Below, piece by piece: positions 8,029-15,032 of a stretch of DNA of 64,000 nucleotides. The position numbers and the translations under genes are program-made. Source of the DNA: Deltaproteobacteria bacterium. GTDB lineage: Bacteria; Desulfobacterota; Desulfuromonadia; Geobacterales; Pseudopelobacteraceae. The DNA lies in contig JAJXYO010000062.1 of the NCBI GenBank assembly GCA_021780495.1, positions 22,302 through 86,301 on the forward strand, given 5' to 3'. Each line of letters starts with the position of its first letter. Position 1 is the first letter of the stretch. Below the pieces are notes generated by a model. It ran no database searches. It had not been told where the DNA came from and was given only the letters and a program-made list of their open reading frames with translations.

Positions 8029-10500
8029 ATGCAACTTACCAAGAAGAATATCCTCGCAGCGCTGAAAGAACAGGATGGCGCAATCCCGTTTGCCGGACTG
8101 CTGCGCGAGTTCGGCGGGCGCCACATCAAACACGAACTGAAGCGCATGCTGGACGACATGGCCGCTGATGGCGAGATCACCAGGTTCAAGGGCAACAGCT
8201 ATTCATTGGCAACGGCCGTCAAGAGCGTCAGGGGGACACTGTCCACCCACCGCGACGGCTACGGCTTTGTCACACCCGAGGGGGGCGGCGAAGACATCTT
8301 CATCCCCCAGCGCTACATGAAAAGCGCCCTGCATGGCGATACGGTCGAGGTGCAGGCCGGGCGCAGCCGCATGGGCGGCGGCAAGCAGGAGGGACGCATC
8401 ACGGCCATCACCAGTCGGGCCAGCAGCAAGATTGTGGGACGCTATGAAGAGACCAGCCGGGGTGCGATCGTTGTCCCCGAGGAAAGCCGCCTCAACATGG
8501 TGGTCGCCATACCGGCCAAGGGTCGCGGCAAGGCCGAGGACGGACATCAGGTGGTGGTTGAAATGACCGCCTACCCGATCGGCGGCCGCCCGGCCGAAGG
8601 ACGTATTGTGGAGGTTCTGGGCTGGCCGGATGATCCCGAGGTGGAGGTGCAGTCAGCCATCCGCCGCTTCGACCTGCCGCACGTCTTCGGTCCGGATGCC
8701 CTGGCTGAAGCCGAGGCAATCACTGAAACCGTGTCAGCGGCGGATCTGAAGGGTCGGGTGGACCTGCGCAGCATGACGACCGTCACCATCGACGGCGAGA
8801 CGGCCCGCGACTTCGACGACGCCGTTTCCCTGCGCCGTGAAGGGGGAAACTGCCGTTTGTGGGTCTCCATCGCCGATGTATCCAACTACGTCAGGCCGGG
8901 CAGTGCCCTGGACCGCGACGCCTACCTGCGCGGCACCTCGGTCTATTTCCCGGACCGCTGCCTGCCCATGCTGCCCGAGCGCCTCTCCAACGGCATCTGC
9001 TCGCTCAATCCCAATGTGGATCGTCTGACCATGACGGCCGAGATGCTCTTCGACGCCCAGGGCACAATGCTGGAATCCCGATTTTACCCCAGTGTCATCA
9101 AAAGTACGGCCCGCCTGACCTACACGATTGTCAAACAGATCATTGTGGATAGCGACCCGGAGGTAATGGACAAGCATCGTCCGCTGACGCCCATGCTGAT
9201 GGCAATGAAGGGCTTGGCCCTGGCCCTGATGGCGATGCGCAAACAGCGCGGCAGCATCGACTTCGACCTGCCGGAACCGGAGATCATCCTCGGCCTGACC
9301 GGCCAGACCGAAGGGATCGTCCGCGCCGAACGCAACCTGGCCCACCAGTTGATCGAGCAGTTCATGCTGGCGGCCAATGAGGCGGTGGCCGCCTACGTCA
9401 CCGGCCGGGGCATCCCCTTCCTGTACCGGATCCACGAGAACCCCGATCCGGCCAAGCTGATCAATTTCCAGGAATTCGTCTACGGCTTCGGCTATGAATT
9501 TGCCCTGGTCGAGGACCGCGTAAACCCGGCCGACCTGCAGCGCCTGCTGGCCCAGGCCGAGGGGAAACCGGAAGAGCGCATGCTCAACTACGCCCTGCTG
9601 CGCTGCATGAAACAGGCCCGCTACGCGGCCGAAAACCTGGGGCATTTCGGCCTGGCCTCCCGCTGTTACTGCCACTTCACCTCCCCGATCCGGCGCTACC
9701 CGGATCTGGTGGTGCACCGCATCCTCATGGCGGCACTGGCGGTTGGCTTCGACTCCGCTCAGCCAACGGACTTTGCTCAGCCAACGGACTTTGCTCAGCC
9801 AACGGACTTTGCTCAGCCAACGGACTCCGCTCAGCCAACGGACTCCGCTCAGCCAACGGACTCCGCTCAGCCAACGGACTCCGCTCAGCCAACGGATCGT
9901 TCCCTGAGCGGAGCCGAAGGGAAGCGCGCCGAAAAGCAGCTCGCCATGGCCACCGAGCGCCTGGGAGAGATCGGCGAACACACCAGCAAGCGCGAACGGG
10001 TCGCCATGGAGGCCGAGCGGGATGTGGTCGAACTCAAGAAGGTTCAGTTCATGCAGCAACATCTGGGCGAGGAGTTCGACGGTTTCATCAACGGCGTGAC
10101 CGCCTTCGGCTTCTTCGTGGAGCTGGAGGAGTTGTTCGTGGAGGGGCTGGTGCACATCACCACCCTGGATGACGACCTGTACACCTTCGTGGAGAAACAG
10201 CACGCCCTGATCGGCCGGCGTACCAAGCGGGTCTTCCGCATCGGCGACAAGGCCAGGGTGAAGGTAGCGGCGGTAATTCCGGCCACGCGCCGGATCGAAT
10301 TCGTACTGGTTGTCCACACCGTCTCTGTGCCGCCAACCAGGGGTGCCATTGCAAGCGTGGATGAGTTCCCGCGCATTCCAATCAGGGGCAAACGCCTGCC
10401 GAGCATCGCACGAAAGAGCGGCGAAAAAGAGAGCGGCACACCGGACAAGGGTGCCCGGCGCGGCAGGCAGCAGGGTGGCGGGAAGAAGCGACCTCGCTGA
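8029..10500 (+). CDS. rnr: Ribonuclease R with an in-frame repeat insertion
   Basis: 823 residues. In order: winged-helix-like N terminus (~1-60), cold-shock domain, RNB nuclease domain with the Asp cluster IDGETARDFDDAV (~253-266), and C-terminal S1 domain, ending in a basic tail. It is a processive 3'-5' exoribonuclease acting on structured RNA. Residues ~574-631 are foreign to the family. They lie in the variable segment between PDLVVHRIL and the LGEIGEHTSKRER motif and are encoded by a palindromic repeat element with eight 18-bp units. Without it the protein would be ~765 residues, the usual size. The reading frame is kept, so the enzyme may still work. Confidence 0.93.
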   Translation: MQLTKKNILAALKEQDGAIPFAGLLREFGGRHIKHELKRMLDDMAADGEITRFKGNSYSLATAVKSVRGTLSTHRDGYGFVTPEGGGEDIFIPQRYMKSALHGDTVEVQAGRSRMGGGKQEGRITAITSRASSKIVGRYEETSRGAIVVPEESRLNMVVAIPAKGRGKAEDGHQVVVEMTAYPIGGRPAEGRIVEVLGWPDDPEVEVQSAIRRFDLPHVFGPDALAEAEAITETVSAADLKGRVDLRSMTTVTIDGETARDFDDAVSLRREGGNCRLWVSIADVSNYVRPGSALDRDAYLRGTSVYFPDRCLPMLPERLSNGICSLNPNVDRLTMTAEMLFDAQGTMLESRFYPSVIKSTARLTYTIVKQIIVDSDPEVMDKHRPLTPMLMAMKGLALALMAMRKQRGSIDFDLPEPEIILGLTGQTEGIVRAERNLAHQLIEQFMLAANEAVAAYVTGRGIPFLYRIHENPDPAKLINFQEFVYGFGYEFALVEDRVNPADLQRLLAQAEGKPEERMLNYALLRCMKQARYAAENLGHFGLASRCYCHFTSPIRRYPDLVVHRILMAALAVGFDSAQPTDFAQPTDFAQPTDFAQPTDSAQPTDSAQPTDSAQPTDSAQPTDRSLSGAEGKRAEKQLAMATERLGEIGEHTSKRERVAMEAERDVVELKKVQFMQQHLGEEFDGFINGVTAFGFFVELEELFVEGLVHITTLDDDLYTFVEKQHALIGRRTKRVFRIGDKARVKVAAVIPATRRIEFVLVVHTVSVPPTRGAIASVDEFPRIPIRGKRLPSIARKSGEKESGTPDKGARRGRQQGGGKKRPR
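9747..9920 (+). repeat. In-frame palindromic element with 8 x 18-bp tandem repeat inside rnr
   Basis: Arms 9747-9768 and 9898-9919 match in 19 of 22 positions as an inverted repeat. The left arm's 18-bp core is repeated head-to-tail eight times (9751-9894). Units 2-4 read GACTTT and the rest GACTCC before the shared GCTCAGCCAACG. Each unit adds six residues (Ala-Gln-Pro-Thr-Asp-Ser/Phe). The total of 174 bp equals 58 codons, so no frameshift results. It behaves like a protein-compatible palindromic element (as RPEs in Rickettsia) followed by slippage expansion. Confidence 0.88.
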
Positions 10501-10625
10501 AACAGTGCTGCGGGAACACGTCCACATCAACACTGTTTGTCAAATTTCATTTTCCACATAACACTACGTTGGCGCCAAAGAGCAAAAACTCCGTAGAAGT
10601 GCTGTTAGTGTAGGCTGTCGAACTG

Positions 10626-10635
10626 CACATAAGGG
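10626..10635. repeat. Direct repeat copy downstream of hipA
   Basis: CACATAAGGG here, directly beyond the hipA stop, is identical to bases 12435-12444 in front of hipB. The two copies bracket the hipBA pair in the same orientation. It may mark an insertion boundary or be a chance copy of the operator-like motif. Confidence 0.35.
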
Positions 10636-11919
10636 TTACAAAATGATGTGGTGGCTCTTGATTTTTGACGCTTCGTTATGATCGACACCTGTTTCGCGGG
10701 CGAATTCCATCCAGTTAGAAACCGCCTCAGCTACTTCATGGATTACCTTTTTGGCAGTCCCAATACCAAATCTGTTGGCAACGGCAAGCAAGTCCTCTCG
10801 GGTGATCCCCTTGAATTTACCGTTCACGGACATCAGATGCTGATGTGTCCACTCGCTTGTAGGGCTGTAGGCATGTGTCACATCATATGCCGGGGCAAGT
10901 TGCCATGATCCGAACTCTGCCATAATGAAGGAATGGTTTTTGGTGTGATCGTCACAGTTGGCAGCCATGACATTGAACGTCATACGACGGAATGCTTCCT
11001 CCATAGCTGGGTATCCAAGTCCCAGCTTGCTGAGCACCATAAAATACTGAGCATAATCATGTGTGGCCTTCTGTTTGTAGTCGAGATGGGCCATGGCGCA
11101 GAGGGTAGTCATGTGGATTTTCTTGTTGATGTCGCGGTCGAAGCGTTTGGTCATGAAGTGCGCCCGACCATTCTCCTCAATCAGCCTGCACGGTGACATG
11201 GTGATCCCTGCGGTTGTGGCCATAAGATAATAGGCCATCTCGATCCGACCATAGTCCTGTGAACTGCCCAGCGCGAGGTCTGTGCCCACACCATCGAATT
11301 TAAGCAGCCAGTGCTCAAAGCCCGGTGCAACGTCAAACTGGCCAGCACGTATTTCGTTGGTATCAGGATTCCACGCTATTGCTGCCTTGGCGCGAGCGCC
11401 TCCAGCTGACGTCCCTACCTGGATGATCTGGTTAAGAGCAGCTTCTGCCACGGCATCAGTTTGAAAATCACCGGATACAGATCGCCGAGCCACTTCAACA
11501 AGTTTAGACAGGTCAATGGCTGTGCGGCTGGAAGTCACTTTAGTTCTGGACGGTTTGAATTCCAGAGCGCCCATACTTCTTTTGCCCATATAGCCTAGAC
11601 GGTCAAGGGCCGTGATTGACTCCTTGCTGACACCTTTTTGCGCCATCCAGGCATCAACCAGACTATTGCCGAAATCATCCGGCAACGCATCCGCCAGTAA
11701 CGCTGGCAGGCGTTTAAAGGTAAGATTCGGCAGGAACGGGAACACATAGGGTTCATAACTGAGCGGCATCATGATCGGAGCGAGTTCGATGCCAAGCTTC
11801 ACGAAATGCGGATAGTACGCGAAAACATAATAACCACTGCTCGGGTCGAGAACGGCCGCCCCTACCCGCTTGCCCCATATTTCCACTTCTATTTTATCAA
11901 CCGGTATGTAAACGGCCAC
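10636..11919 (-). CDS. hipA: HipA-family serine/threonine kinase toxin
   Basis: 427 residues. HipA-fold features: N-terminal subdomain 1, the ATP-binding loop AGGARAKAAIAW (~172-183), catalytic segment NCDDHTKNHSF (~317-327) with the invariant Asp/His/Asn, and the metal-binding Asp in LAPAYDVT. Well-known HipA kinases phosphorylate aminoacyl-tRNA synthetases such as GltX and induce dormancy. The partner XRE protein is encoded 8 bp upstream, the order seen in hipBA modules. It is convergent with rnr and lies in a lower-GC island, so probably acquired. Confidence 0.9.
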   Translation of the reverse strand: MAVYIPVDKIEVEIWGKRVGAAVLDPSSGYYVFAYYPHFVKLGIELAPIMMPLSYEPYVFPFLPNLTFKRLPALLADALPDDFGNSLVDAWMAQKGVSKESITALDRLGYMGKRSMGALEFKPSRTKVTSSRTAIDLSKLVEVARRSVSGDFQTDAVAEAALNQIIQVGTSAGGARAKAAIAWNPDTNEIRAGQFDVAPGFEHWLLKFDGVGTDLALGSSQDYGRIEMAYYLMATTAGITMSPCRLIEENGRAHFMTKRFDRDINKKIHMTTLCAMAHLDYKQKATHDYAQYFMVLSKLGLGYPAMEEAFRRMTFNVMAANCDDHTKNHSFIMAEFGSWQLAPAYDVTHAYSPTSEWTHQHLMSVNGKFKGITREDLLAVANRFGIGTAKKVIHEVAEAVSNWMEFARETGVDHNEASKIKSHHIIL

Positions 11920-11927
11920 GGCTACCT

Positions 11928-12275
11928 CTATTCAGAATGATCCGGCAACAGCAGTTCTTTATTGAGTTTCAGCTTACGGGTTCTCGGCTTAAATACTCTT
12001 TGTCGTGGGGATTTCTGCGGAGTCATTTGCAGGGGGTTTACCGTGACTTTTGGCGCAAGTGTTTCCAGCCATTCCACCCGGTTCAAGACCCGTAAAATTT
12101 TGATCAAGGATTTGGTCGTGGACGTTTTACCGGATTCGATTCGCTTTATAACATTCAAGGCGACTCCGGCTTGTTCGGAAAGAGCTTGCTGATCCATAGT
12201 GCGAAGGATTCTGAGGTTGCGAATTTGCTGACCCAAAACCTCTTCCCATTCTTCGGGTGTTCTGTAATCAATCAT
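11928..12275 (-). CDS. hipB: HipB-like XRE-family antitoxin/repressor
   Basis: 115 residues. The helix-turn-helix of the XRE/Cro type lies at ~14-68 (QQALSEQAGVALNVIKRIES core). A basic, Pro-rich C-terminal tail (~85-108) is unusual for HipB. It is expected to neutralise HipA and repress the operon by binding repeats in its promoter. Repeated ATA(A/T)GG(T/G)CTAT-type motifs upstream are candidate operators. Confidence 0.88.
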   Translation of the reverse strand: MIDYRTPEEWEEVLGQQIRNLRILRTMDQQALSEQAGVALNVIKRIESGKTSTTKSLIKILRVLNRVEWLETLAPKVTVNPLQMTPQKSPRQRVFKPRTRKLKLNKELLLPDHSE

Positions 12276-12322
12276 AATAGCCTCTATATAATCTAATATA
12301 ATAAAATACGCCTAATATGGTT

Positions 12323-12452
12323 CATATATGGTCTATATTACTTCGTTTGGCATGCAAAGTCCATAAAGAATGCAAACAAGTCATCACAACAGATCACATA
12401 AGGTCTATTTTAAGTATTTTTATGCATTTTATACCACATAAGGGCTATTTAA
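12323..12452 (-). promoter_or_regulatory. hipBA promoter region with three repeated operator-like motifs
   Basis: Very AT-rich. Three copies of one motif on the plus strand: CATATATGGTCTATATTA (12323-12340), CACATAAGGTCTATTTTA (12395-12412) and CACATAAGGGCTATTTAA (12435-12452). Spacing is 72 and 40 bp. Multiple similar sites are typical of HipB autoregulation, but the assignment is inferred from position only. Confidence 0.4.
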
Positions 12453-12505
12453 TCTAAATGTCACTTCCAACTGGAGCATCAAGGTCTTGATGCGGGTCGA
12501 GTAGC

Positions 12506-12571
12506 GGCCAACGTCGTGGGGGCGCAGCGGCGGAGCGAAGCGAAGACCAGCTGCCGCCGCCTTGTTGGAGG
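12506..12571 (-). other. attC-like recombination site
   Basis: On the minus strand, CCTCCAAC (12571-12564) starts one base after the TAA stop of the zinc-ribbon gene. The site ends in GTTGGCC (12512-12506), 66 bp in all. Between the boxes is an imperfect GC-rich stem (GGCG...CAGC arms with extra-helical bases) around CTTCGCTTCGCTC. CCTCCAAC is the exact complement of GTTGGAGG at the other end of the cassette, the diagnostic relation between an attC left box and its own cassette start. Confidence 0.62.
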
Positions 12572-12899
12572 CTTATTTCCTTGCTTCATACTCGTAATGT
12601 TTTCCGTCAAGCCAAGCATGTGCAAATCCAGGGTCCATTCGGATTTTAAAATCCTTGAGTTCAATTGAGGTATTGATTTCCCAATCTGGACCTGGCGCAC
12701 CTATGAAGTTAACAGTACTCATTTTCCCATTGATGATCTTTATATGCGTGAACTTCTCACAAGCTGGACATTTGAAATAAATCCAGCACAATTCCGGCCA
12801 TGAAATTGTCGATGCCTCAAGTATTTCTCTTGGGGTAAATTCCTCGCTGCATTTAGGACAGGGAAGTGTTGTTTTCATTCTTATCCTTAATTCCTCCAA
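12512..12899 (-). mobile_element. Integron-type gene cassette (no integrase in window)
   Basis: 388 bp running from TTGGAGG (12899 downwards) to the G before TTGGCC (12512). It holds one gene nearly filling it, with a ribosome site ~20 bp from the cassette start and an attC-like site immediately after the stop. These are the classic cassette proportions. No integron integrase or attI is present, so it would be a solitary or CALIN-type cassette. Confidence 0.6.
12573..12878 (-). CDS. Cassette-borne hypothetical protein with zinc-ribbon cysteines
   Basis: 101 residues from the ATG at 12878, preceded by GGAGGAATTAAGGATAAGA; the longer upstream frame would read across the cassette boundary and is rejected. 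CPKC (~8-11) and CPAC (~44-47) could form a zinc ribbon. The remainder is a Trp/Phe-rich domain not recognised. Function unknown. It ends one base before the attC-like left box. Confidence 0.65.
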   Translation of the reverse strand: MKTTLPCPKCSEEFTPREILEASTISWPELCWIYFKCPACEKFTHIKIINGKMSTVNFIGAPGPDWEINTSIELKDFKIRMDPGFAHAWLDGKHYEYEARK

Positions 12900-12962
12900 C
12901 TTATTATTGAGCGGTTCACGCGCGCACGCGTGAACCGGTGATCTACCAAAATGGAACATTTA
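12893..12962 (-). other. Degenerate attC-like stem-loop upstream of the cassette
   Basis: A perfect 10-bp hairpin (arms 12913-12922 and 12927-12936, loop of 4) is followed on the minus strand by CTCAATAATAAGTTGGAG, resembling the right half of an attC. A GGTCTAAA box lies on the left where RYYYAAC would be expected. If real it belongs to the interrupted gene upstream. The left box deviates, so this is tentative. Confidence 0.3.
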
Positions 12963-12969
12963 GACCATG

Positions 12970-13278
12970 CTAATGAAACGAATCGGCCTCTTCAAGTACC
13001 AGCTGAACGCCCCTCAACCGCAGTTGTTCCAGTCTTTTCCACCAACTCAGGTATATCAACCCCCATACAGCTTCATCAACATTGCCGGCACTGCCGCCCT
13101 TACAACCAGAACATCCGGGACGATCAAATTCTCTGTACGCGCAGCTCTCTTCTACCTCATTATCACTATCCACACGCTTTAACCAGAAATAATAAGAAAC
13201 ATCACATTGTCATCCCCTACCACTCTGAAATATTTCAGGAAATTCCGGCGACACCTTCTTAATTCCCTGCCACCCCAT
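12970..13278 (-). pseudogene. Cys-rich small ORF with one in-frame TGA (selenoprotein or nonsense-interrupted gene)
   Basis: From ATG 13278 the minus strand reads 22 codons (MGWQGIKKVSPEFPEIFQSG + Arg-Gly), then TGA at 13212-13210, and continues in the same frame for 79 codons to the stop ending at 12970. Both halves have protein-like composition. After the TGA come C25, C46, C56 and C59 (GCSGC), with segments such as VSYYFWLKRV and AVWGLIYLSWWKRLEQL. CTTATTAT/ATAATGAG can form an 8-bp stem starting ~13 nt after the TGA, with GG-U in a large loop, loosely like a bacterial SECIS. Either a selenoprotein or a gene killed by one substitution. Family unknown. Confidence 0.4.
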
Positions 13279-13466
13279 ACCTCTCACCCTGCTCCCGCAC
13301 CACCATCTATTCGCTTTCACCGTATGGACCATCGGCAAAGATCTCCGCCCCCCCCCCCCCGGACTGTCGAAAAATCCACCTACCGTCTGCGGAGAAAAAA
13401 TGCGACACGGGCATCAGCTTCTGAAACCGGTTGCACAACCCCGCACCCCTGTGGTAGGTAAGTGTC
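13279..13466. other. Intergenic region before tatC with a 13-nt C run
   Basis: No credible gene. A homopolymer of 13 C residues occupies 13348-13360, unusual in a genome otherwise poor in long homopolymers. On the minus strand it lies ~70 bp upstream of the interrupted ORF. The tatC start has no strong Shine-Dalgarno; GGTAGGT at ~13453-13459 is the best candidate. Confidence 0.4.
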
Positions 13467-14309
13467 ATGGCTGAAGAGAAAGTACTCCCCTTTATTGAAC
13501 ATCTGGTTGAACTGCGCAAACGTCTGATGATCATCGTCATCGCCGTGGTTATCGGTATGGGGGTCGCGTGGAACTACTCCAGCGACCTGCTTCATTTTAT
13601 AGAAAAACCGCTCACCGGTAAAACCTACCTGACCGAGGTCAAGAAAAAGGTCTATGCCCAGGTCAAGCAGTGGTCACCGGACCTGTACTCCCGCTACAAA
13701 CTTGAACAGGCAATCAGCGCTCCCGAGAAGAAACACCCCCTCAACTACAGCGCACCACTGGAACCATTCTTCATCCAGTGCAAACTATCCATGCTGGCCG
13801 GTTTTATCCTGGTTCTGCCGATCGTCTTCCACCAGCTCTGGCAGTTCATCGCCCCCGGCCTCACCCGCAAGGAACGGCGCCTGGTAATCCCCTTTGTTAC
13901 CGCCGCCACGATCACCTTCTGCATCGGGGCCATGTTTTTCCTGATCGTCATCTGGCCGGTGATCATCAACTTCTCCCTGTCCTACGAAGCCGAAGGCCTG
14001 CAAAGCTGGTTCAACATCAGCGCCTACGTCAACTTCTGCATGCGGCTGATCCTTGTCTTTGGTCTGATCTTCGAATTACCCGTCATAACCCTGCTCCTGG
14101 CCCGCTTCGGCATCGTCAGTTATGCCCTCCTGGCGCCGAAACGGAAGTATGCCCTGTTGGCCAGTGCTGTCGTTGCCGCCTTTCACGCCGACCTGATCAC
14201 CATGTTCGTTATCATGCTCCCGCTCTACATGATGTACGAGGTCAGCGTCTGGGTGGCCCTGATCTTCGGCAAAAAGAAGCAGGTCCTGGCTGAAACACCC
14301 CCCGTCTAG
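13467..14309 (+). CDS. tatC: Sec-independent protein translocase TatC
   Basis: 280 residues, six TM segments. The family N-terminal motif FIEHLVELRKRL (~9-20) and the FELP motif in TM4/loop (LIFELPVITLLL) are present. TatC binds twin-arginine signal peptides and nucleates TatA assembly. The first periplasmic loop (~residues 45-95, containing ...KKKVYAQVKQW and APEKKHPLNYSAPLEPFF) is ~40 residues longer than in E. coli TatC. No tatA/tatB lies next to it in the window. A phosphofructokinase remnant follows. Confidence 0.93.
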   Translation: MAEEKVLPFIEHLVELRKRLMIIVIAVVIGMGVAWNYSSDLLHFIEKPLTGKTYLTEVKKKVYAQVKQWSPDLYSRYKLEQAISAPEKKHPLNYSAPLEPFFIQCKLSMLAGFILVLPIVFHQLWQFIAPGLTRKERRLVIPFVTAATITFCIGAMFFLIVIWPVIINFSLSYEAEGLQSWFNISAYVNFCMRLILVFGLIFELPVITLLLARFGIVSYALLAPKRKYALLASAVVAAFHADLITMFVIMLPLYMMYEVSVWVALIFGKKKQVLAETPPV

Positions 14310-14327
14310 CCCCCGCTGAAGGTTCCC

Positions 14328-14441
14328 ATGAAGAAAAAAATCGGCATTCTCACCGGTGGCGGCGACTGTCCCGGCCTGAACGCTGTTATCCGTGGCGTGC
14401 TGAAGTCCGCCGAGGACCTCGGCACCATGATGGGGCGTTGA
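14328..14441 (+). pseudogene. 5' remnant of a 6-phosphofructokinase gene
   Basis: A 37-codon frame: [20 protein letters not shown] then [12 protein letters not shown], then a foreign tail TMMGR and a stop. The first 32 residues are the unmistakable Pfk N terminus, with the nucleotide/PPi-binding [13 protein letters not shown] motif. Everything downstream of the first helix is gone; the sequence passes directly into the promoter of the Rrf2-type gene. The likely cause is a deletion joining pfkA to the Rrf2 region. GAAGG precedes the ATG, so a short peptide could still be made. Confidence 0.8.
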
Positions 14442-14476
14442 ACCGGAACCAGCAAAACGTTGTGTTAATTTTTATA

Positions 14477-14532
14477 TTGACAGTCCCCGCAAAAACCTCT
14501 AAAAAAGATAAAAATAGTCTTATAGGGGTTTT
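14477..14532 (+). promoter_or_regulatory. Promoter and dyad operator of the Rrf2-type gene
   Basis: TTGACA at 14477-14482 with an A-rich weak -10 (TAAAAA at 14500). A dyad AAAACCTCTA (14492-14501) / TAGGGGTTTT (14523-14532), matching 9 of 10, covers the presumed -10 and the ribosome site. This is a good position for autorepression. The right arm also supplies the AGGGG Shine-Dalgarno. Confidence 0.45.
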
Positions 14533-14534
14533 GT

Positions 14535-14951
14535 ATGATGGAGCTTACGCGCAAGGGTGAATATGCAATTCGCGGCATCGTGTATCTGGCCACACGTCCC
14601 GATGATCAGGTCTGCCTGCTGAGCGACATTGCCGCAGCAGTTGACGTCCCCCCTACCTTTCTGGCCAAAATCTTCCAACAGTTCAGCAAGATCGGGCTGG
14701 TAAAATCATATCGCGGCACGGGCGGGGGCTTTATTCTGGGCCGGACGGCCGATAAAATCACCCTGCTGGACGTCGTGGAAGCGGTCGAAGGCCCGATCAT
14801 CCCCAACAGATGCGTTACGGGTGGCGACGACTGCGAACGTTCACATACCTGCAAGGTGCATCCGGTCTGGGTCAGCGTCCAGAAACAGGTACGGGATATC
14901 CTCGCCGCTGTCAGCCTGAAGGAATTGGCCGGCAAACAGGAAAAGCCGTAA
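14535..14951 (+). CDS. Rrf2-family transcriptional regulator with Cys ligands
   Basis: 138 residues. Winged HTH (~24-62, including VPPTFLAKIFQQFSKIGLV) and wing GTGGGFILGR. Three cysteines, C93, C100 and C106, have the spacing of the Fe-S ligands of IscR/NsrR/RsrR-type Rrf2 proteins, so a redox- or NO-sensing cluster is likely. It lies 81 bp upstream of cydD on the same strand and plausibly controls the cydDC-cydAB genes (inference). Start ATG 14535 or 14538. Confidence 0.88.
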   Translation: MMELTRKGEYAIRGIVYLATRPDDQVCLLSDIAAAVDVPPTFLAKIFQQFSKIGLVKSYRGTGGGFILGRTADKITLLDVVEAVEGPIIPNRCVTGGDDCERSHTCKVHPVWVSVQKQVRDILAAVSLKELAGKQEKP

Positions 14952-15032
14952 GCGGGACGTATATCTCATCACCAGCCTCCCCCGGCTACCATTGAGTACT
15001 ATCAGTATCAACTCCCGCACACATGCCGCTCC

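Noticed and set aside
9751..9894. Repeat array as CRISPR
   Set aside because: Units of 18 bp are directly joined with no spacers, inside a coding frame.
8734..10533. 599-codon minus-strand ORF opposite rnr
   Set aside because: It mirrors rnr exactly, including the repeat read as RWLSGV units. GC-rich shadow frame; the sense protein has all RNase R motifs.
10501..10635. Second attC site after hipA
   Set aside because: GCGCCAAC is one mismatch from the expected box, but no matching right box or stem lies at the right distance.
12951..13461. Plus-strand ORFs of 103 and 84 codons upstream of tatC
   Set aside because: Pro/His-rich, no ribosome sites; the minus strand carries the protein-like reading instead.
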